Below are positions 1 through 8,887 of a stretch of DNA of 64,000 bases, piece by piece. The DNA comes from a virus. Positions within the stretch are counted from its first letter, which is position 1. Each line of letters begins with the position of its first letter. The stretch lies in IMG/VR virus record IMGVR_UViG_3300031673_000006, positions 38,758 through 102,757 of that record; one strand, given 5' to 3'. The notes below the pieces were generated by a model. That model had not been told where the DNA came from, did not search any database, and was given only the letters and a program-made list of their open reading frames with translations. Both the position numbers and the translations under genes were made by a program.

Positions 1-2
1 AA

Positions 3-3000
3 CTTGAAGGGCGCACGCTGCCTTCACTGGATGCGGGATACGGAGCGGGCCGGTACGACCCCGAGAAGATGAAGCTCGCGACCAAGATCACCATCGAGAT
101 GTCCGACGAAGACGAGGATGCGTGGCATAAGAGCGTGCGACGCGAGAACAAGGGCGACCGCCGCAAACAGGCCGCGTACTCCAAGGAGTTTTTGGACTCT
201 GTGCAGGGGCAGCGGTTCCGCAACCCCGACACAGGCAACAAGGTCGTTTTCAAGTCGCTCTCCGAAGCAGAGCAACGGAAGATCCACGAGCGATGGGAGG
301 CCCGTCATCGTAGCCAAGACGCGTCGGGGCCCACGGTGACAGAGCGCGGCCGTACCTTCGAGACAGGCAAGCCCGTTGCGTTTGAGTTCCTCCGCAACAC
401 TGAGAAGGCTCCCAAGGCCCCTTCGGATTCGGACCCGTACCAGCAGAAGATCGAGCCCGCAGGGTTCTATGTGACCCACAAGGACACGGACGGGGACCCA
501 CTCCCGGGCTACGACACGGGCACCATCAGTTTTCAGAACCCGCTCGTGCTCGCGGTCAACACCAACCCTGATGGCCCGATCTACGACGAGAACTCTTGGA
601 AGGCGCAACTCGAGCGTCAGTACGGCAAGCGTGGAAAGGCCCTCACCAAGGCCCTCCAAGCTGACGGATACGACGGCATCGTGACCGTCACCCAAGTTCG
701 TGGAAAGCCCTACACGTCCGAGATTGTTGTGCTCGACTCCGAAAAGTCTGTGCAGAAGGGCGACGACCGTAAGCGCAGGGCACAAGAGATCGCGGGCATG
801 GGGTACGAGGCGGCGGCGCAGCTCGACAACGATGAACTTGATAGTGTGGCGTTTGGCGTGAAGCAGGGGGTCCAAGACCTTCGCATCGACCAGCTCAAGG
901 TCAAGTACGACGCGGATCTTGAGCAGGCTGAGCATGCGGTGTCTCGAGAGCCCGACCGCTGGAAGGAACACCTTGATGAGCCTATTGAGGTCCGTTTCAA
1001 GGATGGGGAGTTCCACATCGAGGACGGCCACCATCGGTACGTGACGGCCCAGCGCATGGGCCGCGACAGCGTGAAGGTGGACCTGACTATCGATGACAAC
1101 CCTGTGAAGAAGATCTTTGAAATGGCCGGCAAGAAAATGGCTTCCTTCCATCGTGAAGCGTGCATCATCGCCGGCCGTCGGTTCGGAGACAGTCTGTGTC
1201 TCATCAAGAACCGCGACCGTGCCTACGACGCAGAGCTCGAGATCGTGCACCTGGAGAAGGACGGCACCGAGATGGCTGTCATCCTCGATACCGTGACCGG
1301 GTACATGGAGGGCGTCAACGAGCACGGGATCGCGGTCGTCAACACAACTCTGATGGTTGTGCGCGACGAAGCCGAGGGCAAGAAGAAGTCCCCCAACGGA
1401 GACAAGGGCAAGAAGCCCCTCACGTCCAAGGACGGCCCCAAGATCTACCGCGCCCTGGCGTGTGACAACATTGAGGATGCCCTTGAGTCCTTGCGCACGG
1501 ACGACAACGGTATTCGGGGCCATACCTTCGTGGCCGACGGCAACAAGTTGTTCTCCATTGAGTGCAGCAAGACGCACCCAGCTCGCGTAACGGAACTCGA
1601 CCCAGACCGCGTCAACACTCGAACGAACCACGGCGTCTCGTACCCCGATGCCGGGTACACGCACGGCGAGGACTACGTTAGTTCCGTCGTGCGTCGGTGG
1701 GAGGCACAGAAACGTCTGCAGGACATCAAGCGTCCTGAGGCGGCAGCCGTGGCCCTCATTGAGGCGATCGATGAGGCTGACAGCCCGTTCAATCCGGTCC
1801 GCACCACGGACAAGATGCGAACGACGAGCCAGCTTACCATCGACACGACCAACCCGAGGTTGCTGCTCTATCTGATCCCTGGCCACGCCAAGGTCGTCAA
1901 GCGTCGCAACACGCTGCCGGATGGGCGCAAGCCCAAGATCCCTGTCCGTGTCTTCAAATACCGCAACAAGATGGAAGACCGGAAGAAGCCGGTCAACAAA
2001 GACGCCGCCTTGATCGAACGCGTCGCAGCCCGATCATTGGACAAGCTCCCCGGTGGGTTGGCCGATGAGAAGAAGCCTGAGGATTTCGATCCCGAACAGA
2101 TCGCCAAGGGCACTAAGGTCGAGCTTGAGCATACGGATGACCGTGCAGTGGCCCGTGAAGTGGCGATGGATCATCTCACTGAGGACCCGAAGTACTACGA
2201 CAAGCTTGAGACCATCGAGAAGCACGGCGCCCGCTACAAGTCCAAGAAGAAGGTCAAGACCAAGGACGGCGACGAGATGACGGTCTACGAGTACAGCGAC
2301 CGTCAAATCGCTGATCGGAACCGGGGCAAAGCAGAACGCATCGAGAAACTGCGCAAGCAGATGAAGAAGCTCCAGACCAAGGTCCGCAAGGACGTGAACT
2401 CCAAGGACGAGAAGACTCGTGACCTCGCGCTGGCAGTCGGCTTGATGGACGAGACCTTTGAGCGTGTTGGCAACGACGGGAGCGCCAAGGAAGGCCACTT
2501 CGGCGTCACCACCTGGCGGGTGAAGCACATGACCTTCGGTAAGGGCGGCGTCACGATCACGTACGTCGGCAAGTCGGGGGTTGACCAGAAGAAGAAGGTC
2601 ACGAACCCGCGCATCGTTTCGGGTCTCAAGGACGCCTGCAAAGACAAGGAGCCCAACGCTTGCGTCCTGAGCGTCACGGCTTCCGAAGTCAACGAATACC
2701 TCAAGCCGCTCGACATCACCGCCAAGGACATCCGAGGGTTCCACGCGAACCAGAAGATGAAAGAGGAACTCCGAAAGGTCCGCAAGGGGAAGCTCCCCGA
2801 AGACCCCAAGGAGAAAGAGAAGAAGCTCAAGGACGAGTTCAAGAGTGCCCTCGAGGCCACTGCTGACGCGGTAGGCCACGAGGCATCAACCTTGCGCAGC
2901 CAATACCTCGTCCCAGGCCTGGAGGATGACTACATGAGAGACGGGACCGTCAATGAGAGTCACACCAAAAAGGGCTCTACCCTCCACACCGCGGCGTTGG

Positions 3001-6000
3001 ACGGAACCCCAACAGAGCGCCACATCCTTGCCCATGCCCAACTCGCTCCGGTCCTGGTAACCGCCAACCGACGTTGGTGGATTCAAAAAGCTCCGAACCT
3101 GTACCGAATCGCGCGTGAAGACGAGAGGCCGCGCCCCCATATCGAGGGTGTTCGTTTCCCGCCAGAGGTCTTCACAGTGCTCTGGTACGAGGACGACGAC
3201 GGCAATCGCTATGAGATGCCCGAGGATGGTCCCGAGCATCCCGAAGGCGCCAAGTACCAACTCAGCCAGTTCCCGAACTACCTGCACGACAGCATGTTGC
3301 AGCTCAACGAGGATGGCACCTCTACGGAGATCATGAGCGGTCAGCGAGGGTTCCCTGAGGACCTTGTGACCTCCATGGTGCGCAGCGGCGAGTGGGACGT
3401 GGGCGACGCCATCATGGTCGGCGGCACGAGCTGCGAGCGCTGCATGAACGTCTTGTGCAATCGCTACTTGGGCCCGGAGGAAGGCTACCCCTACGACTCG
3501 GAAGAGTATTGGCAGTGCGGGACCCGATGCGCCATGTGTGGGCACGTCGACAACACCAACGAGCGGGTGGTCCGACAGCCCCGCTATGCGTCTCCGAGCT
3601 ACGACAGTTACGTCCAGCGCAAGCGCAGAGAAGGCGGCCCTGTGCTGTCCCGTGATGAATGGGAAGCCAAGGTCATGGGCGTCGAAGATGACGCTGACGA
3701 GACCCCTGAGGCTACCCGTGAAGACTGGGAGGCCCGTCGCAATGCTCTCATGGAGGAGCACGGCCTCGACAAGTTCCATTCGTCGTACCGTCCTGACGAG
3801 AAGCACATGACGATTGACCTCATCTCCGTTCCCAAGGAGAACAAGGGTCAAGGCAGTGCTTCAAAGGCCATGAAAGAGACGCTGGCGTGGGCTGACTCCA
3901 ACGGCGTCACGGTCACGTTGTCGCCAACTTCTGAGTTCGGTGCCTCCAAGAAGCGCCTTGAGAAGTGGTATCGCAGCATGGGCTTCGTGCCGAACAAGGG
4001 GCGCAACAAAGACTTCCGGTTCACAGACGCGATGCTCCGCGAGCCGCAGGCCAAAACGGCCACGAAATCCGATGCGGAGAACGAAGATGAGGCGGTGGCG
4101 AAGATGCTCCGCAAGGAGCCCAAACTCAAGCCTCCGCGCTACGACCTTCGTGACAACCGTACTCTCGACGACGACGACCCTGAGGACGATCTTGGCGGTG
4201 GCGATGACGGCGACCGCGACATGTCCATGAAGTGGAACAAGGTGGCGAGCCGCGTGGCTTTCCGTTGGACAGCGATTGGGCCTCGAGTCCCACGACCTGA
4301 ACGCGTTGCTCGACTGTTCTTGGCGGAGGCGCCCCCAAAGGACAAAGCCCAGCCCAAGAGCGGTCCGAGCTTCGAGGAGTGGGTCAAGAACCAGAAATTC
4401 AAGCACCCTGAGACCAGCAACGATGTTGGGTTCTCATCGCTCCCCTCTGACGAGCAGGCCAAGATCCGCGAGAAGTGGAAGGGTCAGCAACAGCCTGAGG
4501 ATGAGAGCGGCAAGGACAAGGGGAAGGGTGATGAGGATGCGAAGCGCACCAAAGAAGACGTGCAGGTCGACCTCAATAACGCGCGCGACGAGATGCGGGA
4601 CCTAGAGTCCCAGATGGGCGACATCGAGAACGAGATCAAAGACCTCGAGGCCAAACTTAAAGGGTTCAAGCAGTACGAAAATCTCTCAGGCGATGCCAAG
4701 AAGCAGATAGACGAGCATGTTCGGGACACCCAACGTGCCATTGGCCGCAAGAAGGATGAACTTGAGGACAAGAAGGAAGAGTTCGACGAAGCGAAGGAGA
4801 AGGTCAAAGAGCTCAGGGCTGAGCGAAAGGACCCCGGCTTCGCTCAAGCCAAGCGCAAGGAGCAGGCTCGCAAGCAGCGAGCCGAACGGGTGAGCCGTGC
4901 TGTCCTCAAGGCGCAAGGAGACATGCAGAAACTCCTCGGTAACGAGGATACCCAGATCCCAGGGGTCCTTGCCAAGCAGATTGCCAAGGCACTCAACAAC
5001 CTCGATGAGTCTGAGGTGGAGTCCTTTTCGATTGATTTTCAGGACACGCTCCAAAAGTTGATGGGGATGGACTCGAGTTCGGATGAGGCACTTGAGTTGG
5101 CGTCTCAAGCCGCCAAGTTTGGTGACCTCCATGGCCTTACTGATCCGGGGGAGTTGGCCGTGCGAATGGCTCAGCTCAGCTATGCGCAGAACGTCGTCGC
5201 CAATCCGATGAACATCGGGGGAAAGCCGGTCGGCGTCACGGAGATGGACAGTGACAAGTACGCCGAACGTGCTCGCGCATCCTACGACCAGTTTCAGAAC
5301 CTGCCGTCCTCTTTGCGTACGCAGGCTGCGAGGCAAGTGACGGAGGCGCTCGAGGGTCTGGACCCTGAGACGCACCGCTCACAGGAACTCAATGCCATTT
5401 TGACGGGCATGAACCTTGCTCAGGTGGCGGCGACGGGGGACTCCCTCCCAGGGCGCCCTCAACCGAGCAAAGGGATGGCGTCAGTCATCCAAGCGATGGC
5501 TGAAAAGGGCGATGTTGATGCCCTCTTCACTACTTCGGAGGACTACTTTGCAGAGCAAGCTCGCGGGAAGATGGAGAAGAGTCTTGATGACATGACGCCA
5601 CTTGAGGTGGCTCAGTTGGCCACACAAGGGGATTCCAATCACGGCTACGCGGGGATGGTCAAATTGATTGAGGAGGAGTCTACGCCTGATGTCATGAGAG
5701 CCATGATGAAAGACTATCTTATCCAAGACATCCTCAACGATCAGTGGGGCGACCGAGCCATCCGCGACACGATGCAGGCTGCGGGTCTTGTGGATGCTGA
5801 TGACCCCGAGGTACGCGCAGGAGTGGTGGGTGAAGCTAACGAGCGCATGAAGCCTCGGATGGAGCAGATGCTTGAGGCGCGGGAGCGTATTGCTCAAGCC
5901 GAGAAAGAAGGCAAAAAACCGGATCCCGAAGACGAGGCCATTGTTGCAGGCGTCTTGGACAAGGAAAAGGGTACCGGTCTACGTGAGAAGGCGAAGGCTG

Positions 6001-7997
6001 TTCTCGATACGATCAAGGACAAGTTCAAGAAGGTCGTCATCTCCCCGGCGAGCGCGGTGCTCCAGCACTTCGTCAACACGGGTGACCGAAAAGTGCTCGA
6101 GCAAGAGACGCTGCCACATCCTGATGAGAAGGCCAAAGCACCTCGTCCCAAGGAAGAGCGTGATGAGGCTCGTGGAGGCGAGAGCACGGCACCGAAGTCG
6201 AAGCGCGAGCGCATGATCGAACGTGTGCGTCTCAAGGCTGAGAGGGTCAAGCTCAAGGCACAGCGCGACAAGGTGAAGGGCGACGAGAAGGGCAAGTACG
6301 ACGAGAAGATCAAGGACCTCGATGGGAAGATCGAGGGCCTGTCGAAAGAGCCTGAGAGCGACGAGTCCGAGAGCGAGCAGCCCAAATCCCGCGAGGATTA
6401 CCGAGCGAAGTTCGATGGCTCGACGTGGGGTGACGACGACGCGGGCACCGAGTACCACGTCGGGGATCTCATCCATAAGGCTGAGTCCAAGGAGGTCGAA
6501 GAGGTTCCGATCGCGGACATCGAGGAGAGCCTCAAGAATATCTCGGCAGACGAGCCGGTGGGTTCGCCCGAGTTCAAAGAGCGAGCTGACAAGGCCGACC
6601 TCAAGTATCCCGTCGTTCTCATGCGACAGGAAGACGGCTCCCTCGAGATCGTGGATGGCTCCCATCGAGCTTGGAAGGCACGCGAGACGAAGCAGCCGTT
6701 GAAGGCTCGGATTCTGGAGCCCGCCGATCTTGAAGATCTTGAGCAGGTCTCCGACGCTGATCGTGAAAAGTGGGACGAAAACGTCGAGTCTCAGGACGAC
6801 GAGGAGCACGGCCCCGGCGACGTTTGGGAGACCGAGCAGGGCAACTGGCGCGCCAAGAACCCGGACGGCGTCCCCAAATCATTCAAGGACAAGGACAAGG
6901 CTGAGATCTACGCCAAGGGCCCAGACGAGAAGGAGTCCGAGGGGAGCGCTGAGAAGCCCAAGGGAGCGCCCGACGAGGCTGAGGGGAAAGGCCAAGCCGA
7001 GAAGGACGAAACGGCTGAGGGAGCGTCTGAGGGAGCGTCTGAGGGCGCCTCTGAGAAGCCCAAACAGCAGCGCCGGGCCGTCAAGGACGAGCACTTCGAC
7101 CGCACGCAGGATGCTGTGGACTCCGTAGGAGCACCCATCCAGGAGAGCTTTACGAAGCTGGCGGACGACCCTGCTTTCCTCAAGATGAGCCCGCAAGAGC
7201 GATACACGCGTCTCGGAGAGACGCTCAAGGAGGCCATTCCTGGTGCTCGAGCGATCCAAGTGCCTGGGGCCGGTTCTAACGCTCCCATCAGCATCACGGT
7301 GCCCGAGGAACACCGAGCTCCCGGCGTGACCTCCCGGCAGAAGATTCGCTTGCAGCCCAACAGCACGGGTGGCGAGGCGTCGGGTAAGGGCGGCCATCTG
7401 GGGCTCGGTGTGAAGGACCTGCTTGAGGCCAAGACGCCCGAGGAGATCAAGAATGCGACTGCGCGGGTCATGGGCACGATGGTGCATGAGATGACCCACA
7501 TTTACGGGCATCATGGGACCAACCCCGATGAGTTTGACGATGAGGACAAGAAGGTGCGCCACATCCGATACATCTCGGACCCGGGGGAGATGCGGGCCCA
7601 CGCGAAGGAATTCGCGTGGCGTTACGCTCAGGACCACCCCGATGAGGGGGAGGTCGACATCGACAAATTAGAAGAGGCTCACAAGGGAGTGGGTAAGGAT
7701 TGGAAGATCCGGCAGTACTTCCAACAGCTCGGTGACAAGGAAGTCCAAGCCAAGTACGACCCTGAGGTCCAGAAGCTCATGCAGGACACGCATGAGGAGA
7801 TGGGCGACTTGGTGCAGCACTACGTCGACGAGTACCGGAAGCGCAATGGCCAACAGCGCAAGATGGGGAGCCGCGTGGCCCAAGCGTGGCTCGAGAAGGA
7901 ACGTCCCGTTCGCATGGCGAATGACTGGTTGGCACACGTCCGTTCGTTCCATCCAGACGACCCAAAACGTCCGATTGTCGTGCTCGACGCGGCTTGA
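3..7997 (+). CDS. Giant polyvalent protein, 5'-partial (ART, ParB-like, Ntn hydrolase, topoisomerase IB, GNAT, zincin)
   Basis: The frame is open from the first complete codon with no stop before the ATG at 69, so the true start probably lies left of the window. Numbered from that ATG, the modules are: an NPDTGNKV motif (46-77); a polyvalent-type ADP-ribosyltransferase-like domain (about 100-230); a ParB-like domain (265-345, GHHR near 320); a C45/penicillin-acylase-like Ntn hydrolase (360-650, Cys365 then NRD); DUF5661 (670-725, EHTDD); a topoisomerase IB core (750-960); a zinc ribbon (1121-1160); a GNAT acetyltransferase (1230-1340); a second NPET motif (1443-1470); a coiled coil and a long helical region; a second ParB-like domain (DGSHR near 2200); and a zincin (HEMTH near 2473, likely third ligand in GEMRAHA). 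Such strings are known from phage polyvalent proteins, thought to be packaged and injected. Function of the whole is inferred. Confidence 0.9.
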   Translation, partial: LEGRTLPSLDAGYGAGRYDPEKMKLATKITIEMSDEDEDAWHKSVRRENKGDRRKQAAYSKEFLDSVQGQRFRNPDTGNKVVFKSLSEAEQRKIHERWEARHRSQDASGPTVTERGRTFETGKPVAFEFLRNTEKAPKAPSDSDPYQQKIEPAGFYVTHKDTDGDPLPGYDTGTISFQNPLVLAVNTNPDGPIYDENSWKAQLERQYGKRGKALTKALQADGYDGIVTVTQVRGKPYTSEIVVLDSEKSVQKGDDRKRRAQEIAGMGYEAAAQLDNDELDSVAFGVKQGVQDLRIDQLKVKYDADLEQAEHAVSREPDRWKEHLDEPIEVRFKDGEFHIEDGHHRYVTAQRMGRDSVKVDLTIDDNPVKKIFEMAGKKMASFHREACIIAGRRFGDSLCLIKNRDRAYDAELEIVHLEKDGTEMAVILDTVTGYMEGVNEHGIAVVNTTLMVVRDEAEGKKKSPNGDKGKKPLTSKDGPKIYRALACDNIEDALESLRTDDNGIRGHTFVADGNKLFSIECSKTHPARVTELDPDRVNTRTNHGVSYPDAGYTHGEDYVSSVVRRWEAQKRLQDIKRPEAAAVALIEAIDEADSPFNPVRTTDKMRTTSQLTIDTTNPRLLLYLIPGHAKVVKRRNTLPDGRKPKIPVRVFKYRNKMEDRKKPVNKDAALIERVAARSLDKLPGGLADEKKPEDFDPEQIAKGTKVELEHTDDRAVAREVAMDHLTEDPKYYDKLETIEKHGARYKSKKKVKTKDGDEMTVYEYSDRQIADRNRGKAERIEKLRKQMKKLQTKVRKDVNSKDEKTRDLALAVGLMDETFERVGNDGSAKEGHFGVTTWRVKHMTFGKGGVTITYVGKSGVDQKKKVTNPRIVSGLKDACKDKEPNACVLSVTASEVNEYLKPLDITAKDIRGFHANQKMKEELRKVRKGKLPEDPKEKEKKLKDEFKSALEATADAVGHEASTLRSQYLVPGLEDDYMRDGTVNESHTKKGSTLHTAALDGTPTERHILAHAQLAPVLVTANRRWWIQKAPNLYRIAREDERPRPHIEGVRFPPEVFTVLWYEDDDGNRYEMPEDGPEHPEGAKYQLSQFPNYLHDSMLQLNEDGTSTEIMSGQRGFPEDLVTSMVRSGEWDVGDAIMVGGTSCERCMNVLCNRYLGPEEGYPYDSEEYWQCGTRCAMCGHVDNTNERVVRQPRYASPSYDSYVQRKRREGGPVLSRDEWEAKVMGVEDDADETPEATREDWEARRNALMEEHGLDKFHSSYRPDEKHMTIDLISVPKENKGQGSASKAMKETLAWADSNGVTVTLSPTSEFGASKKRLEKWYRSMGFVPNKGRNKDFRFTDAMLREPQAKTATKSDAENEDEAVAKMLRKEPKLKPPRYDLRDNRTLDDDDPEDDLGGGDDGDRDMSMKWNKVASRVAFRWTAIGPRVPRPERVARLFLAEAPPKDKAQPKSGPSFEEWVKNQKFKHPETSNDVGFSSLPSDEQAKIREKWKGQQQPEDESGKDKGKGDEDAKRTKEDVQVDLNNARDEMRDLESQMGDIENEIKDLEAKLKGFKQYENLSGDAKKQIDEHVRDTQRAIGRKKDELEDKKEEFDEAKEKVKELRAERKDPGFAQAKRKEQARKQRAERVSRAVLKAQGDMQKLLGNEDTQIPGVLAKQIAKALNNLDESEVESFSIDFQDTLQKLMGMDSSSDEALELASQAAKFGDLHGLTDPGELAVRMAQLSYAQNVVANPMNIGGKPVGVTEMDSDKYAERARASYDQFQNLPSSLRTQAARQVTEALEGLDPETHRSQELNAILTGMNLAQVAATGDSLPGRPQPSKGMASVIQAMAEKGDVDALFTTSEDYFAEQARGKMEKSLDDMTPLEVAQLATQGDSNHGYAGMVKLIEEESTPDVMRAMMKDYLIQDILNDQWGDRAIRDTMQAAGLVDADDPEVRAGVVGEANERMKPRMEQMLEARERIAQAEKEGKKPDPEDEAIVAGVLDKEKGTGLREKAKAVLDTIKDKFKKVVISPASAVLQHFVNTGDRKVLEQETLPHPDEKAKAPRPKEERDEARGGESTAPKSKRERMIERVRLKAERVKLKAQRDKVKGDEKGKYDEKIKDLDGKIEGLSKEPESDESESEQPKSREDYRAKFDGSTWGDDDAGTEYHVGDLIHKAESKEVEEVPIADIEESLKNISADEPVGSPEFKERADKADLKYPVVLMRQEDGSLEIVDGSHRAWKARETKQPLKARILEPADLEDLEQVSDADREKWDENVESQDDEEHGPGDVWETEQGNWRAKNPDGVPKSFKDKDKAEIYAKGPDEKESEGSAEKPKGAPDEAEGKGQAEKDETAEGASEGASEGASEKPKQQRRAVKDEHFDRTQDAVDSVGAPIQESFTKLADDPAFLKMSPQERYTRLGETLKEAIPGARAIQVPGAGSNAPISITVPEEHRAPGVTSRQKIRLQPNSTGGEASGKGGHLGLGVKDLLEAKTPEEIKNATARVMGTMVHEMTHIYGHHGTNPDEFDDEDKKVRHIRYISDPGEMRAHAKEFAWRYAQDHPDEGEVDIDKLEEAHKGVGKDWKIRQYFQQLGDKEVQAKYDPEVQKLMQDTHEEMGDLVQHYVDEYRKRNGQQRKMGSRVAQAWLEKERPVRMANDWLAHVRSFHPDDPKRPIVVLDAA

Positions 7998-8009
7998 AGG
8001 TCGAAAAAC

Positions 8010-8056
8010 CTTCCTTAGAAACCTCCTTTGGCCCTCGGTCAAGGTTTCTAAGGAAG
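8010..8056 (+). terminator. Perfect 15-bp inverted repeat after the giant gene
   Basis: Arms at 8010-8024 and 8042-8056 are perfectly complementary (CTTCCTTAGAAACCT and its complement) around a 17-nt loop, 13 nt after the stop codon. No U-tract follows, so it may be a factor-assisted terminator or an mRNA 3'-end stabiliser rather than a classic intrinsic terminator. Confidence 0.6.
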
Positions 8057-8311
8057 CAAACCATCCCTAGCAGGCCCTAAGTAGGTTTTCCGTCCTCAGA
8101 AGGTGCGGTTGAACTTCCTTGGAGGGGTCTAGGTGCTCAGACCTTCCCTGAGAACCTTGGTCGAGGTCTGACCGAGGGTGTCGGGGAAGGTTTGTGAACT
8201 GAAAAGTGCGGATTATTCCGTTTTTCACCTTATAGCGCGACCCAAATAGACGAAGGGCTGCCCCTCCTCTCGGAGGGTCTCTGTGCGCCCATTTTCGCCA
8301 GGAGAAATTCA
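8057..8311 (+). other. Non-coding region with nested inverted repeats
   Basis: No convincing gene lies between 7998 and 8311. Beyond the 8010-8056 hairpin it holds TCAGACCT/AGGTCTGA (8137-8144 and 8164-8171) and ACCTTCCC/GGGAAGGT (8141-8148 and 8184-8191). These arms overlap, so they would be alternative folds. A CGGA-TTAT-TCCG mini-hairpin followed by five Ts ends at 8225. The region separates the giant gene from the head module and probably holds a terminator followed by a promoter; a structured leader RNA is possible. Confidence 0.5.
8218..8235 (+). promoter_or_regulatory. Putative late-type promoter element
   Basis: CCGTTTTTCACCTTATAG resembles elements upstream of other structural units (27114, 40606, 61842). 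TTATAG could serve as a -10 hexamer. It lies about 75 nt before the first head-module gene. Confidence 0.35.
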
Positions 8312-8821
8312 ATGCCGGATCAGCTCACGAAACAAGGCGCCTTGCAGGTCTCGAGCGACCTCGACCGCCTCGCCACCCTCTTCCAATCTGAAACCGACAC
8401 TCTTGGGGTAACCGAGAAGATCGCCAAGGACTTCGCCCTTCGTTGCGACATCCTGGCCGATCATGTCGAGAAGAAGGCTGGAGTCGAGCGCGACGAGGAC
8501 GGCACCATCAAGGACCCCGACCTCAACAAGTACGCCTCTGCACTCTCCAAGCGGGCCCAGATGGACCCCACGAAGAACATCTCCATCGACCACGGCAGCG
8601 GTTTCAACCCCGCCGAGATCGGTGAGGAGCAGTCCAAGGCCCTTCTGCGCAATCAAGACGAGCCCTACATGGACGTCTTCAAGCAGGACGAGTTCGACCA
8701 GCTTCGTGAAGTTCAGCAGAACGGCATGTTCTCGAACGCGAAGTCGGCAGCCGCCGTCATCGCCAAAATGGCCAAGCTGCTCAGCGACAACAACATCAAG
8801 TTCCCTGTCGCCGTCGGCTAA
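8312..8821 (+). CDS. Putative virion-associated protein, family unknown
   Basis: 169 residues with a clear ribosome binding site (AGGAGA, 8300-8305) before the ATG. No family is recognised. The N-terminal half is predicted helical (a heptad-like stretch around LDRLATLF), the middle is acidic and the C-terminus is an amphipathic helix (AAAVIAKMAKLLSDN). It is the first gene of the head module and is followed by another helical gene, the zinc-ribbon gene and the prohead protease. Position suggests a minor head or scaffold component. No membrane segment or signal peptide is visible. Existence of the gene is well supported; function is open. Confidence 0.75.
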   Translation: MPDQLTKQGALQVSSDLDRLATLFQSETDTLGVTEKIAKDFALRCDILADHVEKKAGVERDEDGTIKDPDLNKYASALSKRAQMDPTKNISIDHGSGFNPAEIGEEQSKALLRNQDEPYMDVFKQDEFDQLREVQQNGMFSNAKSAAAVIAKMAKLLSDNNIKFPVAVG

Positions 8822-8887
8822 CACCCCTGGCGGCTTTTCACGTTCCGGTTCTCGGAGCGTCGTCAAGCCGCCTTCATGGGACGCCTC

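Noticed and set aside
24-1886. Long minus-strand open frame (620 codons) opposite the giant gene
   Set aside because: Pure antisense shadow: low-complexity Leu/Val/Arg/His composition, no motif, and the plus strand reads clear domains. The same holds for other long antisense frames, for example 11891-13426 and 46152-47873.
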